A stretch of DNA of 64,000 nucleotides, from positions 17,502,437 through 17,566,436 of the forward strand of contig NC_088313.1 in assembly GCF_910592395.1 (NCBI RefSeq), written 5' to 3'. Both the position numbers and the translations under genes were made by a program. The notes beneath the pieces are model-generated. The model had not been told where the DNA came from. It ran no database searches and worked only from the letters and a program-made list of their open reading frames with translations. Position 1 is the stretch's first letter; each line of letters starts with the position of its first letter. This stretch comes from Lineus longissimus. Its lineage: Eukaryota; Nemertea; Pilidiophora; Heteronemertea; Lineidae. This document shows positions 43,109 through 55,285 of this stretch, one piece after another.

Positions 43109-45313
43109 CTAGACAGTCAGGTCCGATCTTCTGATATATTCTGTGGTGTTTTGCAGCTGTTGGAGGTCTCCATAGAGCTGGTCTTGTAGGCTTGTACCTT
43201 CTGGCCAGATGTCTTTTCTCAGAGCTGCCAATCTCGCACATCTTGTCAGGATGTGTGCCACGGTCATCGGTTCGGTGGCACATGGGCACAAGTCGTTGTC
43301 TCCGTTCCGTAACTTTGTAAACAGGTGATGGCGTAACCTGCTGTGGCTGGTTCGCAGTCGGAATATGATGGCCTGGCCTCTTCTGGTGAGTTTGTTGTAA
43401 TTGTCATTAGCATCATATCCCTCGTGCTCTTCCTTCCACTTGGTCCAGTAGGCAGCTTTGATATTGGTTTTTGCCTCCTTATATGTTAGGGACAGGTCGC
43501 TCTGGTGTAGTTGGCTTCCTTCCTTGGCCAGATGGTCGGCCTTCTCGTTCCCCTTGATGTTGCAGTGGGCTGGTATCCACTGGAGAACGACTTTCTTCCT
43601 GCATGAACATAGGGCTTTTAGAGATGTGGTGAGGTTCTGCATTTCCTCCTTCTTCGGATCTTGCATGGCTTTCAGGACAGAAAGGGCATCAGTGAATATG
43701 ACTATTCGATGTCTGGTCTTGTTCCTCTTCTGTTTCAGCCTCTTGGTTGCCTCTTCAATTGCGACGGCTTCAGCTCTGTAGTTGCTGGAGTATCTACCTG
43801 TAGATATCGCGATTGTCTCTTCCTCGTCTTTATACTTGATAAGGATGCCTCCTCCTCCATCTCTGGTTGCGTCAGTTGCTGACCCATCAGTATACACATG
43901 GGTCCACTTCTGGTCTGGGTACTGCATGTGGATATGCTCCATTGTCAGAGCTTTCCGTGCCTCATCAGTTTGGAGGTGTTTGCTGAGGATACCAGGGACT
44001 GTCTCCTTGATCTCCGGTGACATTCGGGGGTCGAGTGTTGGCTTGGGTCTGCTAGATGGTATATCCCTTGGAGTGCTGACTTTCAGTTCAGGGTGATTCC
44101 TTTCCAGTGCCTTGCTTTGACTGATGAAGCTGCCTCGCTTCAGTCTTTTCCGAGCTCCTTTTTGGACTCTCTGGTGCATTGGGTGGGTTTTCATCCTTTT
44201 GAACTTCTCTGCCAGTGTGATCACCTTCACTTCCCTCCGGTCTTCTTGTTGTTGGAGCTTGGTTATGGTCTCCATTGCAGTGATTGGCGTAGATTTCATG
44301 GCCCCGGTGATGATACGCTCGGCTTGGTTCTGCACACGATTGAGTTTTGCAGTGTTGGACTTGGCTGCATTGGCCATTGCAGTTGTCCCGTACTCCATCA
44401 CTGGCCTTATTCTTCCGACATAGAGTTTCTTCAGTACACTGGTGTCTGCTCCCCACTGGCTGCATGTCAGCTTCTTCATGAGTGAGAGTCGCCGTTTTGC
44501 CCGGAGAGTGGTTAGCTCTATGTGGTTCCTCCATGTCATTCGACGGTCAAAGGTCATTCCGAGGTATTTGGGGGTCTGTTCTTGTTGAAGAGATTTCCCG
44601 TTTAGAGTGAGGCGGGTTTTCTGTTGCTTGGTTGAGAGTGAGAAGATCGTGTAGGCTGTCTTGGCGGAGTTCACAGTAACAAGCCAGGTTTCGGCCCACT
44701 TCTGCAGTGTGTTCAGAGCTGCCTGGATGCGTGATCTTGCCACATCTAGTTTCTCTTCAGAGCACCACAGAACTAGGTCATCAGCGTAGATAGCTCCCTT
44801 GACTTTCTTGGGCATTCCGGCTAGTATGTCATTGATGAATACCAGGAAGAGTGTGGGGGACAGTACTCCTCCCTGGGGTACACCTTGTCTCAGCAGCTTC
44901 TTCCTGCTGTGTTGTCCCTGCACCTTGACTCTAGCCTTTCTGTTGTGTAGATACTGTGAGATCCATGCGTACATGTTCCCTCTGATCCCACACTGGTGTA
45001 GTTTGAGTTTGAGTTTGGCTTTCCAGACTTTGTCGAATGCTTTCTCCATGTCGACAAAGACAGCTAGCGTGACCTCTTTGTCCTGGAAGGCGTCTTCGAT
45101 CTCCTGGGCTATGTAGGTTACTTGGTCCTCTGTAGATCGGTTGCTTCGGAAGCCTGCTTGCTCTGGACGGAGGATTTGTTTCTCTTCTAGGTGCCATGTC
45201 AGCCGGTTGTTAATCAGCCATTCCATAACCTTCCCGACATTACTCGTGAGGCTGATTGGTCTGTAGCTCTGGGCTTTAGCTTTGTCCTTGCCGGGCTTGT
45301 GTATTGGGATCAT
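43109..45313 (-). pseudogene. LINE polyprotein, copy 2, RT/RNase H part (734 aa)
   Basis: Reverse transcriptase motifs are FVDMEKAFDKVW (residues 86-97), GVPQGGVLSPTL (144-155) and YADD (176-179). RNase H acidic residues are D476, E515, D542 and D593, all present. The C-terminal Cys/His motif has C676, C678, H687 and C692. The piece lacks its native N-terminus because of the one-base insertion near 45,335. Its ATG (MIPIHKPGKDKAKAQSYRPI) is internal to the RT domain. Confidence 0.9.
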
Positions 45314-47045
45314 AACCGCTTCCCTCCATATTTTTTGGAACCTTTCCTGTTTTCCAGCTGGTATTGTAGATGTGTAGCAACCTATCTTCTGCTACTGTTC
45401 CTAGATGTAGAAGCATCTCGTTCGTGATGTCGTCTGGTCCAGGCGATTTCTTCAATTTCAGTGTGGATAGGGCTTCTTTCAGTTCCTTCTTGGTGAAGTT
45501 CTTGGTCATCATCTCATCCTCACTCTTCTGTTGGTTACGAAACGACTTCTGGGCTCCCAGAACTTCTCTGTTCCTCTCTGGTGGTATTTCGATGTCACTG
45601 ATTTGTTGGTATTCGTTGATGAAGTGGTTCGCTGCTTTCTTTCCTGTCAAGAGCTCCTGTTTGTTGTTCTCGAGAATCGGTGCTTGTCCCTTTGGTTTTT
45701 CGTCATTTAGAGCCTGGGCAAGCTTCCATAACTTGTTTCCATCTCGATCCAGGTTGAGGCTCTCGGTTTTCTCAATCCACTTCTTCCTTGAACTTTGGAT
45801 GCATGCCTTCTTGTACCTTGCAGTTGCTTCTTTCAGGGTGATGTTGTTTTCTGTGTTTGGTGTTGCTTCCAGGCTTTCCCTCGCTTTCTGCACGGCATCG
45901 TCTAGCTCCTGCAGCTCCTCTGTCCAATAGGGCTTGTAGTTCTTTCTTGCTCCTCTTGGAATGCTTTCCTTGGCAGCAGTGAGGAGTGCCTGGTTGAACT
46001 CTTTCACCATCTTGTTGATGTTAGGGCTTTTTTGGAGATGTTTGGTGTTCTCATCTGTTTTAGAGGTGAAGAGATCCCAGTTGGCTTTCTTGTAGTTCCA
46101 TCTCGGGAGAGTGCTAGCTTCTTGCGGCCTGTGGTTCAGGTTGATTGTGAGTTTGACTGGTCTGTGATCACTACCTCCTAGTTGTTTCAGAACTGATCTT
46201 GTTGTTCTTCCATACAGGTCATTGGTGGCAAAGGCGAGGTCCGGGTTCGATGTTGTGTGCCACCTTCTTGAGTAGAAGGTTGGTGGATCCTCGGCATCGT
46301 TTAGGAGGAGCAGGTTGTTGTCGATCTGCCAGTCCTCCACTTCATCCCCTCTCTTGTCTGAATCTGTGTATTCCCAGCTTTCAGAGTGGCTGTTGAAATC
46401 TCCGAGTACCAGGCAGTTGGATTCCGGCACTTCAAGCTTCTCTAGGGATAGTTCTTTGTCATTGGGACAGTAGATGTTATAGATCTTGATGTCCTCCTCT
46501 TGGATCTTTGTCCTGATTCCATTGATCTCTGCTTCTCTGTTGGTGTTCACCTCAAAGTCTTGTACTGGGATGGAGTTGTGTACTAAGACTAGAACACCGC
46601 CCTTTGATCTTTCAATGCGATCCTTCCTGATGGTTTGGTACCCCCTCACCGTGAATCTTCGATTCTCAGTAAGGTGAGTCTCTTGGATGCATGCGATGTC
46701 TATTTTCTCTGTATGCAGGCGCTCTGTGAGAGCGCCTTTCTTGTTGTACACGCCTTCTGCATTCCATTGGAGGATGTTGAGGGCTCTGATCTCTTCATTT
46801 GTCTGGCCAGTAGCTTTCCCTGCCCGTCTCCTGGCTCCTTGAGACGGGGTCACGGGACCACCAGTCGCGTTGGGTGGACCCCTTCGAGGCCTGGGGCCCG
46901 GTGCTCTTCCAGCCTGGCGGGTCTCCACAGGTAGAGCACCATCTCGTATCATTGATTGGTTGTCTGTCATAGCGTTTTGGATGCGTTGCACTGTGGTTAG
47001 GCGCCACCCCCGCTGGTTAGACGCCAGGGCGCTGGCCCAGTGCAT
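45276..47045 (-). pseudogene. LINE polyprotein, copy 2, N-terminal and endonuclease part (589 aa)
   Basis: The frame starts at the native-looking ATG (MHWASALASNQRGW). After a basic linker it holds a complete AP endonuclease: N95 in LQWNAEG, E122 in CIQETHL, GDFN at 215-218 and SDHRPV at 292-297. The linker to the RT follows. It ends at a frameshift within the start of the RT. The endonuclease domain itself is intact, unlike in copy 1. Confidence 0.9.
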
Positions 47046-47404
47046 CCGACTTCAGCATGCTATTTAACCCATAGCTGGGGATTGGATTAGTGAGTGCCAG
47101 GGCGTGTCCACATGCCAGTGGGCCTGCACACTGCACTTCTGGGGCTCCAATCTGCTCCGAGATCCCCAGCAGATTTTGCCTGGAGCCGCAAGGTGTCCAG
47201 TTACCGCAGGCCACCACGAGGAGGTACTGCTGGAGTCTTGATAGAGGAGAGGCTGTGTACTGGCAGGAGGAGACTTACGCACATCTGCTCCTCTTTTCAC
47301 CCGAGGGCTAGCCAGCAGCCGTAGCTGAAAGCGAGAAACGTATCTACACTACACTAAAGCACTAGACGCGTCACTCCACCCAGTGGTTAAACCACATGGC
47401 CCAC

Positions 47405-50400
47405 GGTTAGACCTGATCCTTGACTCAGCTTGGCAACAAAATGGAGCAGACAGTCTGCTATTTCAATGCCATAGATTTTTCGGCAAGATTTAATAAATCT
47501 TGCTCGGATTGGAGATTTTTCTGCAAGGTTTAAGACATCTTGCTAAGGATTGATTGAAATGCCTCATTCTGATTCCATATTTTATAGAATCAACTAGTCT
47601 TTTAGGTGAGAGATTGCAAGTCTCGGTATCATCACTGCCTTTGGGATGACGAAGAACGACCCTCCCAACACACCTGAGGGAGAGCCTCAAAGTTAGACCT
47701 GATCCTTGACTCAGCTTGGCAACAAAATGGCGCAGACAGTCTGCTATTTTAATGCCTTAATTTTTTCGGCAAGATTTAATACATCTTGCTCGGATTGGAG
47801 ATTCTTTTAGCAAGGTTTAAGACATCTTGCTAAGGATTGATTGAAATGCCTCATTCTGATTCCATATTTTGAAGGTTCAACTAGTCTTTTAGGTGAGAAG
47901 TTGCAAGTCTCGGTATCATCACTGCCTTTGGGATGACGAAGAACGACCCTCCCAACCAACCTGAGGGAGAGCCTCAAGGTTAGACCTGATCCTTGACTCA
48001 ACTTGGCCACAAAAAGGCACAGATAGTCTGCTATTTTAATGCCATAGATTTTTCTGCAAGATTTAGTACATCTTGCTCGGATTGGAGATTTTTCTGCAAG
48101 GTTTTAGACATCTTGCTGAGGATTGATTGAAATGCCTCATTCTGATTCCATATTTTATAGGTTCAACTAGTCTTTTAGGTGAGAGATTGCAAGTCTCGGT
48201 ATTGTCGCTGCCTTTGGGATGACGAAGAACGACCCTCCCAACGAACCTGAGGGAGAGCCTCAAGGTTAGACCTGATCCTTGACTCAGCTTGGCAACAAAA
48301 TGGAGCAGACAGTCTGTTATTTCAATGCCATAGATTTTTCGGCAAGATTTAATACATCTTGCTCGGATTGGAGATTTTTCTGCAAGGTTTAAGACATCTT
48401 GCTAAGGATTGATTGAAATGCCACATTCTGATTCCATATTTTATAGGTTCAACTAGTCTTTTAGGTGAGAGATTGCAAGTCTCGGTATTGTCGCTGCCTT
48501 TGGGATGACGAAGAACGACCCTCCCAACCAACCTGAGGGAGAGCCTCAAGGTTAGACCTGATCCTTGACTCAGCTTGGCAACAAAATGGCGCAGACAGTC
48601 TGCTATTTTAATGCCTTAAATTTTTCGGCAAGATTTAATACATCTTGCTCGGATTGGAGATTATTCTGCAAGGTTTAAGACATCTTGCTAAGGATTGATT
48701 GAAATGCCTCATTCTGATTCCATATTTTATAGGTTCAACTAGTCTTTTAGGTGAGAGGTTGCAAGTCTCGGTATCATCACTGACTTTGGGATGACGAAGA
48801 ACGACCCTCCCAACCAACCTGAGGGAGAGCCTCAAGGTTAGACCTGATCCTTGACTCAGCTTGGCAACAAAATGGCGCAGACAGTCTGCTATTTTAATGC
48901 CTTAATTTTTTCGGCAAGATTTAATACATCTTGCTCGGATTGGAGATTATTCTGCAAAGTTTAAGACATCTTGCTGAGGATTGATTGAAATGCCTCATTC
49001 TGATTCCATATTTTATAGGTTCAACTAGTCTTTTAGGTGAGAGGTTGCAAGTCTCGGTATCATCACTGACTTTGGGATGACGAAGAACGACCCTCCCAAC
49101 CAACCTGAGGGAGAGCCTCAAGGTTAGACCTGATCCTTGACTCAGCTTGGCCACAAAAAGGCACAGATAGTCTGCTATTTTAATGCCATAGATTTTTCGG
49201 CAAGATTTAATACATCTTGCTCGGATTGGAGATTTTTCTGCAAGGTTTTAGACATCTTGCTGAGGATTGATTAAAATGCCTCATTCTGATTCCATATTTT
49301 ATAGGTTCAACTAGTCTTTCAGGTGAGAGGTTGCAAGTCTCGGTATCATCACTGACTTTGGGATGACAATGAACGACCTTCCCAACCAACCTGAGGGAGA
49401 ACCTCAAGGTTAGACCTGATCCTTGACTCAGCTTGGCCACAAAATGGCGCAGATAGTCTGCTATTTCAATGCCATAGATTTTTCGGCAAGATTTAATACA
49501 TCTTGCTCGGATTGGAGATTTTTCTGCAAGGTTTAAGACATTGAGGATTGATTGAAATGCCTCATTCTGATTCCATATTTTATAGGTTCAACTAGTCTTT
49601 TAGGTGAGAGATTGCAAGTCTCGGTATTGTCGCTGCCTTTGGGATGACAATGAACGACCTTCCCAACCAACCTGAGGGAGAGCCTCAAGGTAAGACCTGA
49701 TCCTTGACTCAGCTTGGCCACAAAATGGCGCAGATAGTCTGCTATTTCAATGCCATAGATTTTTCGGCAAGATTTAATACATCTTGCTCGGATTGGAGAT
49801 TTTTCTGCAAGGTTTAAGACATCTTGCTAAGGATTGATTGAAATGCCTCATTCTGATTCCATATTTTATAGGTTCAACTAGTCTTTTAGGTGAGAGGTTG
49901 CAAGTCTCGGTATCATCACTGACTTTGGGATGACGAAGAACGACCCTCCCAACCAACCTGAGGGAAAGCCTCAAGGTTAGACCTGATCCTTGACTCAGCT
50001 TGGCCACAAAAAGGCACAGATAGTCTGCTATTTTAATGCCATAGATTTTTCGGCAAGATTTAATACATTTTGCTCGGATTGGAGATTTTTCTGCAAGGTT
50101 TTAGACATCTTGCTGAGGATTGATTGAAATGCCTCATTCTGATTCCATATTTTATAGGTTCAACTAGTCTTTTAGGTGAGAGATTGCAAGTCTCGGTATT
50201 GTCGCTGCCTTTGGGATGACAATGAACGACCTTCCCAACCAACCTGAGGGAGAGCCCCAAGGTTAGACCTGATCCTTGACTCAGCTTGGCAACAAAATGG
50301 CACAGATAGTCTGCTATTTCAATGCCATAGATTTTTTGGCAAGATTTAATACATCTTGCTCGGATTGGAGATTTTTCTGCAAGGTTTAAGACATCTTGCT

Positions 50401-51230
50401 AAGGATTGATTGAAATGCCTCATTCTGATTCCTTATTTTATAGGTTCAACTGGTCTTTTAGGTGAGAGGTTGCAAGTCTCGGTATTGTCGCTGCCTTTGG
50501 GTTCACTAGAACGACCCTCCCAACCAACCTGAGGGAGAGCCTCAAGGTAAGACTTGATCCTTGACTCAGCTTGGCCACAAAATTGCGCAGACAGTCTGCT
50601 ATTTTAATGCCTTAAATTTTTCGGCAAGATTTAATACATCTTGCTCGGATTGGTGATTTTTTAGCAAGGTTTAAGACATCTTGCTAAGGATTGATTGAAA
50701 TGCCTCATTCTGATTCCACATTTTATAGGTTCAACTTGTCTTTTAGGTGAGAGATTGCAAGTCTCGGTATTGACGCTGCCTTTGGGATGACAATGAACGA
50801 CCTTCCCAACCAACGTGAGGGAGAGCCTCAAGGTTAGACCTGATCCTTGACTCAGCTTGGCCACAAAATGGCGCAGATAATCTGCTATTTCAATGCCATA
50901 GATTTTTTGGCAAGATTTGATACATCTTGCTCGGATTTGAGATTTTTCTGCAAGGTTTAAGACATCTTGCTAAGGATTGATTGAAATGCCTCATTCTGAT
51001 TCCATATTTTATAGGTTCAACTAGTCTTTTGGTGAGAGGTTGCAAGTCCCGGTATTGTCACTGCCTTTGGGATGACAATGAACGACCCTCCCAACCAACC
51101 CGAGGGAGAGCCTCAAGGTTTGACTTGATTCTTGACTGAGCTTGGCCATAAAATGGCGCAGATAGCCTCAAGGTAAGACTCGATTCTTGACTCAGCTAGT
51201 CTGCTGTTTTAATGCCATAGATTGAAATTT
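47405..51230. repeat. 286-bp satellite array, right block (~13 monomers)
   Basis: The monomers are the same as in the other blocks. Those nearest the element share variants with the monomers right of copy 1. One monomer at about 49,535 lacks ~12 bp at the second hairpin. The last monomers, from about 51,000, are diverged and partly deleted. This is typical of an array edge. Confidence 0.95.
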
Positions 51231-53010
51231 TGAGCAGTGACTGAGATTATTAATGACTAATCTTATCACTGGTTTTAAACTTGATCCCAGTTGTTTGCTA
51301 TAATTGGGAAAAGTTTGTTATCAGATTTTAAAACTCAGAGGCTCATGCCAGTGAGCATGTTGCGCATTTTAATAGTAATAGTAGCTCGAATTGGGCACAT
51401 GGCTTGAAAGGTTTAAAACATTGACCTGTGATAAAAAGGGTGAGTTTCTGGGAATGGCCTGCAAAGGCAATTGCTTTTTCTCACCCATTTTTTCACAATC
51501 AAATATTGTTTATAAAATGTAAAATGTATGATGTAAATAATGAAGTAAAAATGTATAACATAATAAGAAAGTACTTCTTTGAAGTTATTTATGTTTTGTT
51601 ATGGTAAAATGAATTACAGGCCCTTACTGTAAATTCACTCAGGAGCTGTCTGACCGTCAAATGGCAGCACCCGCTGGATCTGTCATATTCATAGTCCCCT
51701 GCTGTGAACTCACCCGGCCAGGAGCTGTCCCAAGAATCAAGCCAACGCGACCGAGGCCACTTCTGCGAGATGAACATTCAGGATGCCAGATTTGTGGAGC
51801 ACAATTGAGGTAAATGAGATAAAATTCGATAAGCTGGCTACAGTTGATGAAATGAGGCTTCATGTCCGTCATCATGTGACTGATATTGGGACAAACCCGA
51901 GGCAGGTTGATCACCATTGCCTGACAATTCAATCTAATTTATTCACCTTATTAGTGCCAATGAGGCTGTCACAGACATAAACATATGTATAGACATATTA
52001 CTGATATGCTACAATAGAAGATTTATTTAAAAAACGTCATGAAAAATGCTCAAATACTTCAATTTCTTAAATTGTATATTTCAATGTTTCTTGGTATCCA
52101 AATCTTCCCTTTCTATTCCAGGCCAGTAGTCAAGAGCCATGATCAGGGAACCCCAGTTCTCAACGGAATTTACCCTTTTTCTTGTTGTAATTCATGCTGT
52201 TTTCTCAGAATGGGTTGACACTCTGTTTTCGACCCTGAAAATTGAACATCAAACATTGTTACTCTTTGTTAAAAGTGAACCTTGCAAAATATGTGCTTAT
52301 TCCTGAAATTAATAGCACTTCATGTATGTACTCGCTGATCGAGAATATTGCTATTTCTTGTTCCGTTTTCAATGTGGCAATCTATTTACCGTATCTGAGC
52401 TATTTCACAGCACAAGAGGTGCAACATTGCCTCAATGGAGCTATTTCTTGATCACAGCAAAAATGTGTTTCAACATTGTTTAACTCAAATGATGCATGGA
52501 TGAGCCTTATTGACATATTTGTTTTCAAGAGGAATTGGTTGTAGGTTTTCTTTCTTTTTTCTTAAGGCAGGCCTAATTTAACAGAAGGCCTATATTTTAG
52601 GTAGGATATTATTTATACTATAGGCCCATATCAGTTTTGAGATCAATTTCCTCTTGAAGACGATAAACGTCAATCGAGTCTCTGCACCATTTTGATTGGG
52701 CGGTTTTGGGCTAAAATACAGTACAAGAGAATGCTCCATTGGTGTTAACAGAATATGTCATTGTTTTGGTCAGCAATCAGTTCTTGCCACCTTGAAAGCG
52801 GTCACGGTTACTTACGACTTGTACATTGTTCAATTGTTATCATGCTATTGTCATTTGCCTTCCCCCCCCCCCCCTCCCCATCCTTATCGACACTCACAGT
52901 GCACCACCATCCATCCCATGCCCCGCATGCGCACTGACCCAACATCTGATCCCTTGACACGCTTGCTCAAGCGGCGTCAGCAGTTTCGACGTTGTGTTAT
53001 TGTATTCCAA
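51231..53010. other. Spacer, nothing supported
   Basis: No gene is supported. A C-homopolymer run lies at about 52,863-52,875. Short open frames are unconvincing. Confidence 0.4.
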
Positions 53011-53290
53011 GTTTTTCATTATTCATAATGTACTTGCCAAATAAATGTTGTCATATCATAACATTCGTCTCTTGTCCTTCGGTCAATAAGTGTGCGGATC
53101 ACTCCCAACAAGTTCGATTAACACACTACACTATCTTCAGGTACAACAATTTACGGTCAGTCTTTTCTGATTCCGCATGCCGGCCACTAATTCTAAGTTT
53201 TGTAGTATATATTATATACTTTCCCAATAAAAGTTGCCATATCATCAAGCTTTGTCTCTTGTCCTTCGGTCTCTCAGCGTGGGGGACACT
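53010..53290 (+). repeat. Two diverged copies of a ~95-bp unit with AATAAA
   Basis: Near 53,037 and 53,221 the same block occurs: (T/C)CCAA(A)TAAAnGTTG, then CATATCAT, then GTCTCTTGTCCTTCGGTC. The spacing is about 186 bp. Each copy has an AATAAA, and the block ends in a pyrimidine-rich stretch. It could be the end of an LTR or of a retroelement, but no coding part is adjacent. Confidence 0.55.
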
Positions 53291-53738
53291 CTCGAAAAGT
53301 GAGATTTATGCACTTACCAAATGCACCTTCTTCACCAAAAATACCTCCCGCCTGCGGTCAGGGACGTACCGTAACTTAATTTGCATCCCGTTTCAACCCC
53401 GAATGAGATAGCCAACTTGTATGTAAGCAGTTGACGATCGAGAAGAAGAGAAAGTTTTTCCAAGCCTTACGGAGACCAACGTCTGTGTATGACGACAGTT
53501 CTGAAGAGCTCTGTCTGGTCTCCTATATCTGTATAGTAATCATGTTATCAATGATTGAGCCGATTTACGAACATCGCGTAACTGAACTTAAGCAGGATTT
53601 CATGACACCACAGACCATCTTTCATACATCTTCGCTCGTGAGGGCTTGCGAAATCTGCCTAGATAAAAAATTTTACTGATAAAGTCCCATTTCGCCACTA
53701 CTCGCGGAAAATAACTGGCGCTCAATGTGTGTATCTAT

Positions 53739-54450
53739 GTGTCCCTGGAGTTCGAAGGATGTGACATTACAGAGCGTCCGATTTAGTCTCGTAAAGAGAC
53801 GCGAATTATTCCAGGACATTCAAACTTGTGTTGTATCCTATCCTTACGATGTATGGTTATCCCTACAGAGGTGCTAAAAGCCCTGTCTCTTTAGTATTGG
53901 ATGAGGCATCCTGCAGACAGTCCGCTGTACGCTCTTGAGAGAGACACTGACACCCCATCTCTGCCCAGAGTAACCCGTGCTTAGAGTAACTGGTAAACCG
54001 CAATCGTCACTTGAAGACAAAGCATTTGCTGGTGTTTATTCATATCATCTCCTCAAACACTACTCGAGTACTTCTTGGGTGGTACCTGATATGAGACAAC
54101 TAACTATAATCTGAAAGACACTAAGCTATAACTAACCTGAAGTGCTATTTGATAAGGGCACATGAGCTGTGTCCCTTTAGTTCGAAGGATGTGACACCTC
54201 ACAGTGTCCAATGCAGCTCCTTGAGAGAAAAAGACATTCAGAGGACTTTCAAACTGCTGGGAGCGTCCCTACAGAAGTATGGGCAGTGAAGCGGACAACC
54301 CTGTTCCTCCAGTGTTAGTCTTGTGGGTAATTGATTTGGCATTACCTAGTATGGGCAACTCGTCTTGCGAGGGTGCAGATCGTGTGTCCCTTGTACTTCG
54401 AAGGATGTGACATTCGACAGAGTGTCCAAAATCCCCTGAACTAGCACCCA
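53739..54450. repeat. Four degenerate repeat units
   Basis: A block of the type GTGTCCCTTTAGTTCGAAGG, then ATGTGACA and CAGAGTGTCC, begins near 53,740, 54,170 and 54,391. A more diverged copy lies near 53,882. Spacing is irregular. Copies 1 and 3 are followed by a GAGAGA-type word. No coding function is seen. Confidence 0.6.
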
Positions 54451-54689
54451 TAAGGGAGGAGTTCTAGCCATCTGGAGCACTTAGATCCAGGACCAGTTTT
54501 ATGATGACCAGAGCACTTACAAAAGACGACAATATGTTGACTCAGTGACCCTCTCCTATTTGCCGCATCGAACCTGACTATTGACAGTTTCTGTTACCAA
54601 TGGTAGTTTGAAGCGTGAAGGTCAGAAGCTGTTGCTGCACAGAACATGCGATAGTCGGACCAAAACTTAGCTGTGTGTTATTCTTTTAG

Positions 54690-54827
54690 GCAAGAGAAGT
54701 CCTCAAAGGCCATCGTGGTGGTTGCAGACGAAGCTCTCAAGACATCAAAAGAGGCCCTCGAGCTGGCGAAGCAGTCCGTGCAGAAACCACGAGAAGTCTC
54801 CAATCAGGTTGAACAGCTCAAGCAAAA
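54690..54827 (+). CDS. Laminin-like coiled-coil exon (partial)
   Basis: The exon lies between an acceptor TTCTTTTAG and a donor AA/GTGAGT, and its phase joins the next exon cleanly. It encodes EKSSKAIVVVADEALKTSKE and EALELAKQSVQKPREVSNQV, an Ala/Glu/Lys-rich heptad-type helix. The pattern resembles the long coiled-coil arm (domains II/I) of laminin beta or gamma chains, where it would help assemble the extracellular heterotrimer. The call rests on the pattern plus the next exon. Other coiled coils are possible. No upstream exon was found. Confidence 0.45.
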
Positions 54828-55105
54828 GTGAGTCACATAGATTTTTCATCTTCTGGGATCTCTTTTTAGATCCACGACTATCATTTTGCGACAACTTGCA
54901 TGCACAGTTTGCTGGGTGGAAGATTCCACAACTGGCATCCCCATGCACAAGATATCCAAGCAAGGACAGTCACAAGATCTTTTGGGGGATTTCGCTTTCA
55001 GTAACATTGAGTACTCCAATAAAGGGCTGCTTGTGAGTGATCTCTACCACAACAACAACATCTGCTTGAGAGCAAAATAATAGCTGCAACTATGATTGTT
55101 TTCAG

Positions 55106-55285
55106 TGCAGCTGAAGCTGAGAGCCGATACAACAATACACGAGACCTTGCGATGGAGGCTCTCAAGACGGCGCAGGATACATACACCGAGTCTCTAAAGA
55201 TCTACACGGAGGCCGACGGTCTCACCATAGGCTACCCAATATTGATGCAAAACAGCTCAAGGATGATGCACAGATGATCGAAAAG
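55106..55285 (+). pseudogene. Laminin-like coiled-coil exon with a frameshift
   Basis: After an acceptor TTGTTTTCAG the exon reads AAEAESRYNNTRDLAMEALK and TAQDTYTESLKIYTEADGL. Near 55,233 the coherent reading moves to another frame and continues PNIDAKQLKDDAQMIEK. The combined pattern (A-x-x-x-Y-x-x-A/S-L-x-I, then P-N-I-D, then L-K-D-D-A) is characteristic of a laminin gamma-like arm segment. The frame break and the lack of further laminin exons suggest a decaying fragment. A sequencing error could also cause it. Confidence 0.5.

Larger units (their letters stand above)
43087..47404 (-). mobile_element. Non-LTR retrotransposon, copy 2 (4,318 bp)
   Basis: This is the same element as copy 1, nearly identical base for base, with GGT on both sides (43,084-43,086 and 47,405-47,407). 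It keeps the 16 nt missing from copy 1 but has one extra T in a T-run near 45,335, between the endonuclease linker and the reverse transcriptase. This splits the polyprotein into two overlapping frames. The ~359-bp leader, tiny 3' UTR and (GAA)n tail are as in copy 1. Confidence 0.9.

Noticed and set aside
34776-47404. Independent site-specific insertion of both LINE copies
   Set aside because: It was not kept as the leading explanation because flanking satellite monomers share private variants between the two copies. It is noted as an alternative in the finding.
32463-51230. Regularly spaced repeats considered as a CRISPR array
   Set aside because: The 286-bp units are tandem satellite without unique spacers, in an animal genome.
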